From Oceanospirillum beijerinckii DSM 7166 (GTDB taxonomy: Bacteria > Pseudomonadota > Gammaproteobacteria > Pseudomonadales > Halomonadaceae): a stretch of DNA of 64,000 nt. Shown here piece after piece: positions 1-8,028 of this stretch (positions are counted from its first letter, which is position 1; every line of letters begins with the position of its first letter). The translations under genes and the position numbers were made by a program. The stretch lies in NCBI RefSeq assembly GCF_000422425.1, contig NZ_AULT01000032.1, forward strand, positions 1 through 64,000, in the 5' to 3' direction. Under the pieces are notes generated by a model. It worked only from the letters and a program-made list of their open reading frames with translations. It made no database searches and had not been told where the DNA came from.

Positions 1-366
1 CTGTCGACATTGTTCGGCATGATCCAGAGCGGATTTGAGTGTTTTGGAATCGTGCTCATTGCGCTCATGGCTAACAACACCTACGATCACCTGACTGTCT
101 AACGTGGTGACAACTGAAGCTTTTTGGCCATATTCATAAGGCTTATGGTCTTTGCCTTTCCCGACACAGTAAACGTCCGGCTCATGCAGGCTATAGATTT
201 TATTCTTATCCTTCGGCTGTTGAGCCAATACCCGCTGATACAGCTGAAAACGCTCTTCTTCCTGTTTCAAAATGTCTTCTGGTAGCTTGCGCTGTAACTC
301 TCGCAACAAAATACCGGCAATCGTCCGTAAGCGTTTAAGTGTTTTTTTAGCTTTGCCCCGTCGTTT
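1..366 (-). pseudogene. IS5-type transposase fragment
   Basis: The minus strand is open from the IS21 boundary to the window edge without a start or stop. It translates to a transposase middle section with the motif CVGKGKDHKPYEYGQKAS, preceded by a Leu/Arg-rich helical stretch and followed by SHERNEHDSKTL. This motif is typical of IS5-family DDE transposases with a DUF772-like N-terminus. The N-terminal part is missing because the reading frame abuts the IS21-family element, and the sequence beyond that element is group II intron, not transposase. The C-terminus runs off the window. It is therefore a 5'-truncated remnant; whether the rest is intact cannot be seen. Confidence 0.75.
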
Positions 367-414
367 TGTCAGCAACAGTGCTAAAAGTCCTTAAAACGCC
401 AACTTAAATTGTCC
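367..414 (+). repeat. IS21 left terminal repeat
   Basis: Left 48-base end of the element. It matches the inverted right end at its outer TGTCA-CAACA block and at its inner GCCAACTTAAA-TGTCC block. IS21-family ends usually start with TG and carry several transposase-binding repeats, which fits. Confidence 0.7.
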
Positions 415-467
415 ACCCGACCTGCATGATCTTTCCTTAAGGTGACCAAACCAAATAGGAAAACATC

Positions 468-1649
468 ATGCTAAGCCGAGAGGACCACAACATGATAAAG
501 CAACTTCGTGATCAGGGGATGTACCTAATCGATATTGCCAATCAAATAGGCTGTTCTGAACGCACTGTCAGACGTCAACTGGCTTTACCCGCACCACAGC
601 CTCACCCAAAAAGAGCTCAGCGCCCCTGTAAGCTTGATCCATATAAAGACTTCATTGATAAACAGCTCAGTGACAATATCTGGAATGCGGAAGTCATCTT
701 CCAGATGTTACTTGAACGAGGCTATACCGGCTGTCGAAGCCTGGTTCGAAAATATATTCAACCCAAACGCCCCCTTAGGAGCAGTAAGCAAACAGTCCGT
801 TATGAAACTGAGCCCGGTTATCAGCTACAGCACGACTGGGGGCAAGTTCAGACCGAGATCGCAGGACAGAGCTGCAAAGCAAATATTGCCGTCAATGTGC
901 TGGGCTTCTCTCGTTATTTCCATGTCTGGGCTGCCCCCAGCCAGAATGCCGAGCATACCTATGAATCGCTTGTGAGAGCGTTTCATTACTTCGAGGGCGT
1001 CCCCAAACAGGTGCTTGTCGATAACCAGAAAGCAGCGGTTCTTCAGCATCCCAGAAACGGAAAAGTGGTGTTTAATGCAGGTTTCCTTGAATTAGCTAAC
1101 CATTACGGCTTCACAGCCAAGGCCTGCCGTCCACAAAGGCCTCAAACTAAAGGGAAAACTGAGCGTATGGTGGGCTATGTTAAGCATCACTTCTTTCAAC
1201 GCTATCGCAGCTTTGAGAGTTATGCTCATCTCAATCAGTTATTAGAACAGTGGTTAAGTACTTACGTCCATCAGCGTATCCAGCGCCAGTTCCAATCCCC
1301 GGCGGAACGTTTTTGTAAGGAGCAAAAGGTACTTCTACCTCTGCCAAATCAGGACTTCGATACTCGCTATCATGATATACGCCTGGTGGGTTGGGATGCT
1401 TATATTGATGTGCGTGGTAACCGTTATAGCATGCCAGCAGAGTACTGCGGACAACAAGTCAGTATCCGTATCAGCTTATACGACGAGTTAAGCATCTATG
1501 ACGTACAGAGCAACCTCATCGCTCAGCATCGTTTGCAAACGCAGCAGCCACACTGGCAGACCGTGCCAGAACATCATCAGTCTCTTTGGCAGCATGTACA
1601 ACCGGTACAACAGCGTGACCTGAGCGTGTACGAGGAGGTGGTCAGATGA
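468..1649 (+). CDS. istA: IS21-family transposase IstA
   Basis: A 393-residue DDE/RNase H-fold transposase that catalyses strand cleavage and transfer for the surrounding element. The N-terminus has an HTH (residues about 5-38, MIKQLRDQGMYLIDIANQIG then CSERTVRRQL). The integrase core follows, with HDWGQ near residue 124 (first Asp), VDNQKAAV near 186 (second Asp) and TKGKTERMVGY near 228 (catalytic Glu). The C-terminus has the beta-rich DNA-binding region usual in IstA. Length is normal and no stops or frameshifts interrupt it, so it should be functional. Its stop overlaps the istB start in an ATGA, the translational coupling typical of the family. Confidence 0.95.
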   Translation: MLSREDHNMIKQLRDQGMYLIDIANQIGCSERTVRRQLALPAPQPHPKRAQRPCKLDPYKDFIDKQLSDNIWNAEVIFQMLLERGYTGCRSLVRKYIQPKRPLRSSKQTVRYETEPGYQLQHDWGQVQTEIAGQSCKANIAVNVLGFSRYFHVWAAPSQNAEHTYESLVRAFHYFEGVPKQVLVDNQKAAVLQHPRNGKVVFNAGFLELANHYGFTAKACRPQRPQTKGKTERMVGYVKHHFFQRYRSFESYAHLNQLLEQWLSTYVHQRIQRQFQSPAERFCKEQKVLLPLPNQDFDTRYHDIRLVGWDAYIDVRGNRYSMPAEYCGQQVSIRISLYDELSIYDVQSNLIAQHRLQTQQPHWQTVPEHHQSLWQHVQPVQQRDLSVYEEVVR

Positions 1650-2449
1650 ACCTTGATGAACTGCTTGAGCGTCTGAAGATGGAGCACCTTCACGCGACAC
1701 TGGATAGCTTATGTGAGCATGCGAGTAAAGAGGACCTGACCTACCGGGAGTTTTTGGAACAGGCATTGGCACAGGAGTGGGGTGGCCGACATCAGAAAGG
1801 CTTAGAAACAAGATTAAAACAGGCTCGCCTTCCCTGGATAAAATCGCTGGAGCAGTTCGACTTCAGCTTCCAACCGAGCATAGATCATAAGTTAATCAGG
1901 GAGCTATCCGGTCTGGGCTTCGTAGAGCGCAATGAGAATGTGGTTTTACTCGGTCCTCCTGGGGTTGGCAAAACGCACTTAGCGGTAGCTCTGGGAGTGA
2001 AAGCGGCAGAAGCCGGGCATCGTCTTCTGTTCATGAGTCTAGATCGTCTGGTCAGTACGTTGGTAAAAGCACGGCAAGAGAATCGGTTAGATCGGCAGCT
2101 GCAGCAACTGAGTTATCCGAAAGTGCTGATACTGGATGAGATCGGCTACTTACCGATGACACGGGAAGAAGCCGGCCTGTTCTTCAGACTCATCAATCGT
2201 CGCTATGAAAGAGCTAGCACTATCCTGACCTCGAATAAGAGCTTTACGGACTGGGGAGAAGTATTCGGAGATCAGGTGATGGCTACCGCGATCCTTGATC
2301 ATTTACTGCATCACTCAACGACGCTGAATATTAAAGGAGAAAGTTACAGGCTGAAGGGCAAACGAAAAGCAGGGTTAATCCCTCGCAGTGACTTATCCAG
2401 AGAGGTTGCAGATGTAGATAAACCGGACAAAATGGATAAGCAAGAGTAA
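1646..2449 (+). CDS. istB: IS21-family helper ATPase IstB
   Basis: A 267-residue AAA+ ATPase related to DnaC that selects target DNA and activates IstA. Walker A is GPPGVGKTH (near residue 104), Walker B is VLILDEIGYLP (near 164), and sensor-type residues are in STILTSNKSF. The N-terminal helical region (residues 1-60) matches the IstB family. The start overlaps the istA stop by 4 bases, giving a coupled operon. The ORF is full length, and the right terminal repeat begins only about 10 bases after its stop, so both element genes look intact. Confidence 0.95.
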   Translation: MNLDELLERLKMEHLHATLDSLCEHASKEDLTYREFLEQALAQEWGGRHQKGLETRLKQARLPWIKSLEQFDFSFQPSIDHKLIRELSGLGFVERNENVVLLGPPGVGKTHLAVALGVKAAEAGHRLLFMSLDRLVSTLVKARQENRLDRQLQQLSYPKVLILDEIGYLPMTREEAGLFFRLINRRYERASTILTSNKSFTDWGEVFGDQVMATAILDHLLHHSTTLNIKGESYRLKGKRKAGLIPRSDLSREVADVDKPDKMDKQE

Positions 2450-2457
2450 CGAAAACC

Positions 2458-2505
2458 GGACATTTTAAGTTGGCAAAAAGCGGTCAAAATAGAGTGTTGT
2501 TGACA
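2458..2505 (-). repeat. IS21 right terminal repeat
   Basis: Reverse complement begins TGTCAACAAC and contains GCCAACTTAAAATGTCC at the same offset as the left end. This defines the downstream boundary of the element right after istB. Confidence 0.7.
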
Positions 2506-3573
2506 CCGTTTTGATAATGCTTTGGACCTGTTTAACCGCTTGCTGCTCATTACGATGGGGGCGAAATCCGAAACTATTGCTCGAGAAATCTGGATCGAAG
2601 ATGGGCGTTAGAACTTGGGCTATGGCTTGTTGGATTACGCGATCAGTAACTGTTGAGTTTTATCTCCAAATAGGCCCAGCTGGCGTTTACCGACATCAGG
2701 TTTATCGATTTCAACACGTCTGACCGGGTAAGGGTAATATTGATCTGTTTCCAGTTCTTGAACCACCCGTTTCCAGTTGCCTGATTTAACCCAATCGGGG
2801 AATTCATCAATGGTCATTCCATCAATGCCAGCAGCCCCTTTATTGGCTCGAACTTGTTTCCATGCAACCTGAAGGTTATCAGGCCGTAGTGCCTGTTCGA
2901 GTAGATCTGTGCGAACCAAAAGTAGGCGCCTTAGGCGAGGCTGGCTTCATGACAATACGCTGAGTCATGTCTCCACCGGGCGGTGTTCGTGCGTTCAAGT
3001 CTGACAAGGCTCCTCCTTTATTCAACTGAGTGTTCAGGCCTTCGCCTAAAGCGCCTACTGTTGGCAGCGTGTCCCATCCATTACGATGGGTGTTAGGCTA
3101 CTATGCCGTCTGCTGACTTCTGCTTAATCGCCCGTAGAGTTACCTCTATTGGCGCTATCGGTATCCATCTTGTTCGCTCTCCTTTGTCGATGGAGTCAAA
3201 GGAGCCAAGGCACTTCTATACCAGAGCCTCACTGGTTACAAACCGATCGCCTGTTAAGCAGATCTCCCCCCCTCTTTATAAATAGAAAGGGGGGACATGA
3301 ACTTTCCCTGCACAACTGCATCATTTACGGTGGCCGTTAAGTCACGTGGCTTCGTTGTCTTGTGCCAACTCGCCTTCAGCCTACGCCTCATATGATGTTC
3401 TTGTTCATCAGCTCGCAGTTTTGCTAGCGGCTTCCTCCAGACCTTCCCTCACGGTTAGGCCCTTGCCATTCGCGAGTAGTTAACATCTAATAACGGTAAT
3501 AAACCGCTATGGATGGTGACCTTCCTACAGAGGACTTTCACCTCATTAGTTCATGCCTATGCTGGGCGTACAC
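2506..3573 (-). mobile_element. group II intron, 5' part, truncated by IS21
   Basis: Read on the minus strand from 3573, the sequence starts GTGTACGCCCAGCATAGG and continues with AACTAATGAGGTGAAAGTCC. This resembles the conserved 5' end and early domain I of bacterial group II introns. About 650 bases later the intron-encoded reverse transcriptase begins (2919), the normal distance for domains I-IV. The intron stops abruptly at the IS21 right end, so domains V/VI and most of the reverse transcriptase are missing. No feature other than intron RNA is visible between 2920 and 3573; short ORFs there look incidental. It cannot splice or move by itself. Confidence 0.75.
2511..2919 (-). pseudogene. 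group II intron reverse transcriptase, N-terminal remnant
   Basis: From a TTG at 2919 the protein has the conserved maturase/RT N-terminus: LLEQALRPDNLQVAWKQV, then NKGAAGIDGMTIDEF and later YYPYPVRRVEIDKPD with VGKRQLG. This frame stops at 2635. The family motif resumes in another minus frame as VTDRVIQQAIAQVLTPIFDPDF then SNSFGFRP up to the IS21 boundary, so a small insertion has caused a frameshift between GKRQLG and VTDRV. The catalytic YADD region and maturase domain are absent. A dead remnant of an LtrA-like protein. Confidence 0.85.
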
Positions 3574-3581
3574 AATTCGCC

Positions 3582-3616
3582 ATAACCGATCTTCGCTGCG
3601 CTCGACGGTTAGGCTT
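3582..3616 (+). repeat. attC-like end with GTTAGGC core
   Basis: GCCATAACCG and CGGTTAGGC form an imperfect inverted repeat enclosing a short GC-rich arm. The right end GTTAGGC fits the integron core GTTRRRY and is followed by GCGTTAGTTG as in Vibrio-type cassette arrays. The group II intron 5' end lies 9 bases to the left on the opposite strand. The left half of an attC is displaced or lost. This could be the last piece of a cassette recombination site preceding the toxin-antitoxin pair; it is short and the call is tentative. Confidence 0.4.
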
Positions 3617-3714
3617 TGCGTTAGTTGCCTTATCAATATCTCATGTTCAATTTAATGTACAGGTGGAGTGGTGAGGACTATACTTGTCTCATTAAACGTA
3701 CATGTGGTGGTTTT

Positions 3715-3969
3715 ATGAGAATTGTATCTTTTACCGAAGCTAGAAATAGCTTGAAGAGCGTTTTGGATGCTGTTGTTAATGACGCCGATACAACAGTTAT
3801 TACACGTCGTGATTCTGAAGATGCTGTGGTTATGTCTTTAGATTACTACAATAGCCTTATGGAGACAGTGCACTTACTACGCTCTCCTCAAAACGCTGAA
3901 CACTTAAACCGTTCTATAGCACAGTACCGTGCTGGTAAAACAACAGCACGAGAGTTAATTGATGAGTAG
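3715..3969 (+). CDS. yefM: YefM-type antitoxin (Phd/YefM family)
   Basis: An 84-residue antitoxin that binds DNA through its N-terminus and neutralises YoeB through its C-terminus. The start chosen is the ATG at 3715 (MRIVSFTEARNSLKSVLD), the standard YefM N-terminus, with a GGTGG 5 bases upstream; the longer ORF from 3625 adds unrelated residues. DYYNSLMETVHLL is the family core and the tail QYRAGKTTARELIDE is the toxin-binding segment. It overlaps the toxin gene by 8 bases. The family normally represses its own promoter, which should lie in 3625-3710. The pair sits between two group II intron fragments, beside an attC-like sequence, as in integron cassettes. Confidence 0.9.
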   Translation: MRIVSFTEARNSLKSVLDAVVNDADTTVITRRDSEDAVVMSLDYYNSLMETVHLLRSPQNAEHLNRSIAQYRAGKTTARELIDE

Positions 3970-4231
3970 TAGTCAGCGTTTACTGGCGTGGACTGATGAC
4001 GCTTGGGACGACTACCTGTATTGGCAAACTCAAGACAAAAAAACACTCAAGCGTATCAATAAACTCATCAATGATGTTAAGCGTTCTCCATTTGAGGGCA
4101 TCGGTAAACCTGAGCGATTGAAAGAGAACTTATCTGGTTTTTGGTCCCGTCGTATTGATGATACTAATAGGCTTGTTTACGCAGTCGATGATCAGGCCAT
4201 AACGATAATCTCATGTCGTTATCACTACTAA
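3962..4231 (+). CDS. yoeB: YoeB-type mRNA interferase toxin
   Basis: An 89-residue RelE-superfamily ribosome-dependent endoribonuclease. Family motifs are present: AWDDYLYWQ at the N-terminus, INDVKRSPFEGIGKPE in the middle, LSGFWSRRIDDTNRLVY, and the C-terminal CRYHY that contributes the catalytic His-Tyr. All expected catalytic positions (Glu in FEGIGKPE, Arg in SRRIDD, terminal His/Tyr) appear, so the toxin looks active. Translation is coupled to yefM through an overlap; ATG at 3962 is preferred to the TTG one codon earlier. Confidence 0.92.
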   Translation: MSSSQRLLAWTDDAWDDYLYWQTQDKKTLKRINKLINDVKRSPFEGIGKPERLKENLSGFWSRRIDDTNRLVYAVDDQAITIISCRYHY

Positions 4232-4256
4232 ATTAGGTTCAGCGATCTGACAACTA

Positions 4257-4575
4257 ATCGGGTAGCCGAGGGTATCTAGCCCTCAGCCCCCACAACACCC
4301 TGCATGCGGGTCCGCACAGGGCGTTTCACTCAGGGTAGTGAAGCTTAATCGAACCATCTCGTAGCGAGTAAAGCCCCTCAGGTTTCAGGTAGTCCACGGG
4401 AGGGCCTGATTAATCCCCGGGGTTTTAGTGCTACGCCACGGCCCTTTGCTGGTGATGCCACACGCAACTGCGGCTTTAATATGAACACCAAGACCGATAC
4501 TGTTCAGTACACTTTCACCTGAACGTTGGCTTTTGACCAAGACGCTATTCAAGTCAGAGAGTATGAAAAATCAAT
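4257..4575 (-). mobile_element. group II intron 3' end remnant
   Basis: On the minus strand the end reads as an intron terminus. A domain V-like hairpin (about 4295-4325, GCCCTGTGCGG pairing with CCGCATGCAGGG) is followed by a domain VI-like stem (about 4257-4291, GAGGG/CCCTC) and the terminal CTACCCGAT at 4257. It directly follows the C-terminal coding end of a group II reverse transcriptase. The upstream (higher-coordinate) body is missing. It has the same orientation as the 5' intron fragment at 2506-3573 but lies upstream of it, so the two are pieces of different copies. The exact right edge is uncertain. Confidence 0.75.
4326..4550 (-). pseudogene. group II intron reverse transcriptase, C-terminal remnant
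   Basis: The minus strand encodes the characteristic C-terminal tail of group II intron proteins: GVHIKAAVACGITSKGPWR followed by STKTPGINQAL. A one-base frameshift then occurs, after which VDYLKPEGLYSLRDG and SIKLHYPE with a stop at 4326-4328 complete the tail in the next frame. The N-terminal two thirds are absent. The remnant is bounded on its low side by the domain V/VI region, exactly as in intact introns. Confidence 0.8.
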
Positions 4576-4588
4576 AGCCTGACAGGTT

Positions 4589-5431
4589 TTATCTTTCAGC
4601 CGTTGAAAGTTTGCCTATATCTTTATGGTTCTTCATATATTCCAGATAGGCAATGGCATTGTCGATATCCTGATCTGACAGGTCAGGCAGGCCTGTCATT
4701 CGGCTTCTTGCCCTGAAGCTGTCTGGGTTGCGAATAAACTGCCTCATATACTCCTTCGAGCGGTATTCCGTAATGTTCTGTGGGATATTCAGCTCCGGTC
4801 CGATCACACCACCGACGAGGTTGATCGAGTGACAAGCCAGGCAAGCACCCTTAAAAAGTTTGTAGCCGTCATGAACAGAGATTGATGCCGAGGATGATGG
4901 TTTCAGCATTTCGTAGCTATCGTTTGCAGAAACTTGTAACGCTACAACCTGATGAGGCCATGGGAAGATGCCATAAGTTTCTTTTTGCGGCCATACCATG
5001 TAGAAGGGGGAGGGATCGGCGATCTTTTTACCTTCCCGGATAGGCTCAAAATCACCTTCGATGCCTTTACCATTTTGATCCAGTTGACGATAACTGATCA
5101 TCGCGTCGGGGTATTTTCTCAGAATATCTCCATCTAATACGGCTTTATAGCCATCAGCACAAACTACAGTGATTTCAGTGATACTATCCAGTGAATAATT
5201 GTTATGTTCAAGCAGAGCCTTCAGTGAGATACCTTCATAGGTTTTATCCTGATGATAAGCTTCATCATAGACGGTGAACGCTTGTACTTTTAATGTACCC
5301 ATCATTTCAGATAAGGTCATCACTGCGTCACCCTGTTCAGATTGAATCTTGAACGTCTGGGATGCGTCATAAGCCATTGCCGACATGGATACACCGGCTG
5401 TTAAAATACTGCTAAGTAAGATCCGTTTCAT
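4589..5431 (-). CDS. periplasmic molybdopterin-fold / cytochrome c protein
   Basis: A 280-residue exported protein. Residues 1-20 form a Sec signal peptide ending AMAYD. Residues about 25-175 resemble the substrate/molybdopterin-binding fold of sulfite-oxidase-like proteins (YEGISLKALLEHN, VVCADGYKAVLDGD, PFYMVWPQ), but no separate cofactor Cys is obvious. The C-terminal third is a monohaem cytochrome c domain with CLACH near residue 197 and a probable axial Met in RMTGLPDLSD, followed by IDNAIAYLEYMKNHK. It probably transfers electrons in the periplasm; the partner is unknown and no oxidoreductase gene is adjacent. Confidence is high for the haem domain, moderate for the N-terminal fold. Confidence 0.75.
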   Translation of the reverse strand: MKRILLSSILTAGVSMSAMAYDASQTFKIQSEQGDAVMTLSEMMGTLKVQAFTVYDEAYHQDKTYEGISLKALLEHNNYSLDSITEITVVCADGYKAVLDGDILRKYPDAMISYRQLDQNGKGIEGDFEPIREGKKIADPSPFYMVWPQKETYGIFPWPHQVVALQVSANDSYEMLKPSSSASISVHDGYKLFKGACLACHSINLVGGVIGPELNIPQNITEYRSKEYMRQFIRNPDSFRARSRMTGLPDLSDQDIDNAIAYLEYMKNHKDIGKLSTAER

Positions 5432-5903
5432 GAAAAATTATCCTTATATTCCTGTTCCTTGAGTTGCAAAACGGATAATGCATGAGAAAGTATTAAATAT
5501 CAAATATTAAGAGAAAAGCATAAGCCAAAGGGGCGTTTGCTTATTGTAAGTGAGTTTCAGTTTGGTGTAATACGTTCTGAATATCTCATAAACCCCTTTA
5601 ATATTTTATACATTGGCGATTGCGGAGGCATATTTTTAAATATGTCCCCTTTGTAGGGGACAAAAAAATCTGGGAGGTTGGCAACAAACTTATATCTACT
5701 TATTGGTGCTTTATCTTCGGAATGATTCAGGCCGGTAGCACCAACCTGCCACGGATTACCCGTACGGTGGGGTCCAGTGTTCAGACTGACTCTCAACAAA
5801 AGATTTCAATTTTGATCAGGTTGCCCATATCTATTACAGGAGGCCCGGGGGCTATGCCGCTTCAGACTGTTGCTGAGAATTATCCCTTACAGAGGTTAAA
5901 TGC
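5432..5903. other. intergenic, no convincing gene
   Basis: 472 bases between the cytochrome gene and the methyltransferase gene. A minus ORF of 80 codons (5557-5799) and a plus ORF (5620-5907) overlap here, but neither has a clear ribosome-binding site or a recognisable domain. The stretch 5690-5830 is more GC-rich than its surroundings and may be a decayed insertion. Confidence 0.4.
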
Positions 5904-6560
5904 TTAATCAGTGCGCGAAAATATTAGAATGTCTCCTTTAAAAACGCTATCTAAATAATCGGTATGTTCTGGTTTAGAAAACGTTGATGCATAACCAATC
6001 TCAAGTAGCTTTTTCGCCAATTTGTTTTTTCTACCCCGGCCTGGATCGACGATTATGACCTCGCACCTTGGGTTTGAGTGTTCCTGAATGAAATTTGTGA
6101 GTAACTGAACATGTTCATCTTCATACAGTAGGTCGCTGCCTATTATTATGTCAAAGCGCCCTAAAGTATCATCGCTATCTGCCCAGCCAGTTCTTTCAAA
6201 AGGTATTGCGTTGTCTCCATTAAGCTTTGTGTTTCTGTTTAAAAAGTTTTTTGTTTCAGGATGGTAATCAGTTGCTGTGATATCTATATTCTTTTTATTG
6301 AGTAATAAACTGCTCAGAGCGGTTCCGCATCCAATCTCAAGAACTCGTTTGGCACCAATATCATAGTTACTCATGTGGTGCGCGAGCACTAAACTTGATG
6401 GCCAAATAATTCCAAAAATAGGCCATGTTGCAGAAGAAATACCCAGTTTTTCAGCAGTTCCATCAGGGTCGTGGAACTCCTGCTTATTACGTAGCGTACA
6501 AAGGTGAATATCTATATTTCCAAACTCAATAGTTTGGTAGCATACACGTAGGTCTGTCAT
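5904..6560 (-). CDS. class I SAM-dependent methyltransferase, METTL21/NNT1-like
   Basis: A 218-residue methyltransferase with a Rossmann fold. Motif I is VLEIGCGTALSSLLL (residues about 93-107), the acidic residue ending beta 2 is in ITATDYHPE, and the post-motif IIGSDLLYED matches the lysine/protein methyltransferase group (METTL21/NNT1-like, with DLLYED in place of DVVY/DLIY). The conserved N-terminal segment TWPIFGIIWPSSLVLA, with the Trp-Pro that stacks on SAM, is also present. The substrate may be a protein lysine, but this is inferred from the family. It is monocistronic; no operon partner is seen. Confidence 0.8.
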   Translation of the reverse strand: MTDLRVCYQTIEFGNIDIHLCTLRNKQEFHDPDGTAEKLGISSATWPIFGIIWPSSLVLAHHMSNYDIGAKRVLEIGCGTALSSLLLNKKNIDITATDYHPETKNFLNRNTKLNGDNAIPFERTGWADSDDTLGRFDIIIGSDLLYEDEHVQLLTNFIQEHSNPRCEVIIVDPGRGRKNKLAKKLLEIGYASTFSKPEHTDYLDSVFKGDILIFSRTD

Positions 6561-6746
6561 TTAGCCGCCTCAAAAAGTGAGCGCTCAGCCAAGTATCAAG
6601 GATAAATGACAAAACGAAGAGCGTAGCAGGTTACAGTGATTCAAGGAGAATGCAATGCATTTAATCAGGCGCTGTAACCGACAGATAAAACTGTCTCTTG
6701 TTTTGTCTGTGACTAAGCGCGGCGATATACGTAATCAGGAGGATGC

Positions 6747-7291
6747 GTGAAAATTGTAGAAGCACAACTATCAGATTTAGACTGTTTTTTTGAGTATTTA
6801 GGCGTGCAGCTTTTAGATAATGCTGCAGATGAAACACCGCTTTTTCAACCGATTGCTAAAGAGCACTGCATAGTTTCGGAAGGGCTCAAACCAAGTTTAG
6901 AGACGGATTTCAATACTGTGTTGGTGAGGTTGGCTGGCGCAAGCTGTGGCTGGTTAAAGACTTAACCGGAAGCATTTATGGTCATATCGATCTCCGCCAT
7001 CACAGTAGAGAATATACTTTTCACCGAGTGTTATTGGGCATGGGTGTCGATGCCAGCGTTAGGAAACAAGGCATAGGTGTAAAGCTAATCGAGTTAGTTA
7101 CTACATTCTGTCGTGAAACTGACAGCATCGACTGGCTTGATTTAAATCTCCTTTCAATAAACCTTCCTGCGAAGAATTTATACTTGAAATGCGGTTTCGA
7201 GGTTCTTGGTGAAATACGCGATTGCTATCGTATTGACGGTGAATCGGTATCGGAGCTTACGATGACAAAATGCACCAAAAATCACGTATAA
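6747..7291 (+). pseudogene. GNAT acetyltransferase, frameshifted
   Basis: Two adjacent plus-strand pieces make one GNAT protein. The first (6747-6965) supplies the N-terminus MKIVEAQLSDLDCFFEYL; the second frame supplies VGWRKLWLVKDLTGSIYGH, then LLGMGVDASVRKQGIGVKLI, the acetyl-CoA-binding motif A with RKQGIG, and LYLKCGFEVLGEIRD, the motif B tail. The reading frame changes near 6940-6960, where the first frame ends CGWLKT. Restoring one frame would give about 180 residues, a normal length. Either a recent frameshift or a sequencing error; the strong preservation on both sides favours a recent event. Confidence 0.8.
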
Positions 7292-7620
7292 CACGGCGTT
7301 CAAGAGGGACTTGGTTTACTATACGTTAGTTTATTTTGGCAGAGAGTGTCGGTCTAGGTTGGCTGTTTAACGTATGGGAAAAATGGCGTTAGAGATTAAA
7401 GAAATCTATTGCTGATGAGGCGAGCTTTTTGTCGAGATGAAAAGGGCTTCTGATACAAGGATGTTTGTTATTCTATATTCATTGGATAAACACAAAACCT
7501 TTATTTAAAGTGATGATGTAATTTATCTATATATATTATGAAAATAAACTACCTTATTGGTCAATGGCTTAGTAGTGATATCTTAGGATAATACATGTAA
7601 TCGAAATTAAGGAGATTGTT
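7292..7620. other. AT-rich intergenic region
   Basis: About 330 bases without a supportable gene. The last part is strongly AT-rich (7500-7600) and probably holds the promoter of the GFA gene; AAGGAG at 7611-7616 is its ribosome-binding site. Confidence 0.4.
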
Positions 7621-8028
7621 GTGATAAATACACATCAAGGTTCTTGTCTTTGTGGTCGTGTGAAATATGAATTTTCAGGTGATTTTCAGTCTTTCTTCTT
7701 ATGTTATTGCACTCGCTGTCAGAAGGATACAGGCTCTGCTCATGCTGCCAATTTATTTGCTAAAGAGGGTTCTTTGACTTGGTTGCAAGGTGAAAATGAT
7801 ATTAGAGTTTATAAGCACGAAAACTCTTTGCATGCAAAAAGCTTTTGTCAAAATTGTGGTTCAGCACTCCCTACGTTTGCCGATAGTATTAACAGTGTAG
7901 TGGTGCCTGCTGGCAGTCTCGATAGCCCTGTATCCATTACACCGACTGCTAAAATCTTTGTTGATAGCTGTGCTGTCTGGTCTATGAACTTATCCGATGT
8001 GCCAGGTTACAAAGAGCTTCCAGAATAA
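7621..8028 (+). CDS. GFA/CENP-V family zinc protein
   Basis: A 135-residue member of the family of glutathione-dependent formaldehyde-activating enzyme (Gfa). Zinc ligands are visible in order: GSCLCGRVKYEFSG (Cys9, Cys11), LCYCTRCQKDTGS (three Cys), and SFCQNCGSALP (two Cys). The start is GTG at 7621 with AAGGAG 4-5 bases before. The family is broad and most members have no proven formaldehyde role, so function is uncertain. It stands alone between AT-rich spacers and is AT-richer than its neighbours, suggesting possible transfer. Confidence 0.85.
   Translation: MINTHQGSCLCGRVKYEFSGDFQSFFLCYCTRCQKDTGSAHAANLFAKEGSLTWLQGENDIRVYKHENSLHAKSFCQNCGSALPTFADSINSVVVPAGSLDSPVSITPTAKIFVDSCAVWSMNLSDVPGYKELPE

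Larger units (their letters stand above)
367..2505 (+). mobile_element. complete IS21-family insertion sequence
   Basis: About 2.14 kb carrying istA and istB between related ends. The left end (367-414) and the reverse complement of the right end (2458-2505) are both 48 bases long, begin TGTCAGCAAC / TGTCAACAAC and share an inner block close to GCCAACTTAAAATGTCC. CGTTT occurs just outside the left end (362-366) and one base outside the right end (2507-2511), a possible short target duplication, so the boundaries are good to about 2 bases. Left flank is an IS5-type transposase and right flank a group II intron, so the element sits at, or created, a junction between two other mobile elements. 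Confidence 0.85.

Noticed and set aside
3103-3340. Short plus-strand ORFs inside the group II intron
   Set aside because: They lie in the structured intron region antisense to it and have no coding features.
5557-5907. Opposing ORFs of about 80-95 codons between the cytochrome and methyltransferase genes
   Set aside because: No ribosome-binding site and no domain recognised; they overlap each other and look like shadow frames of decayed DNA.
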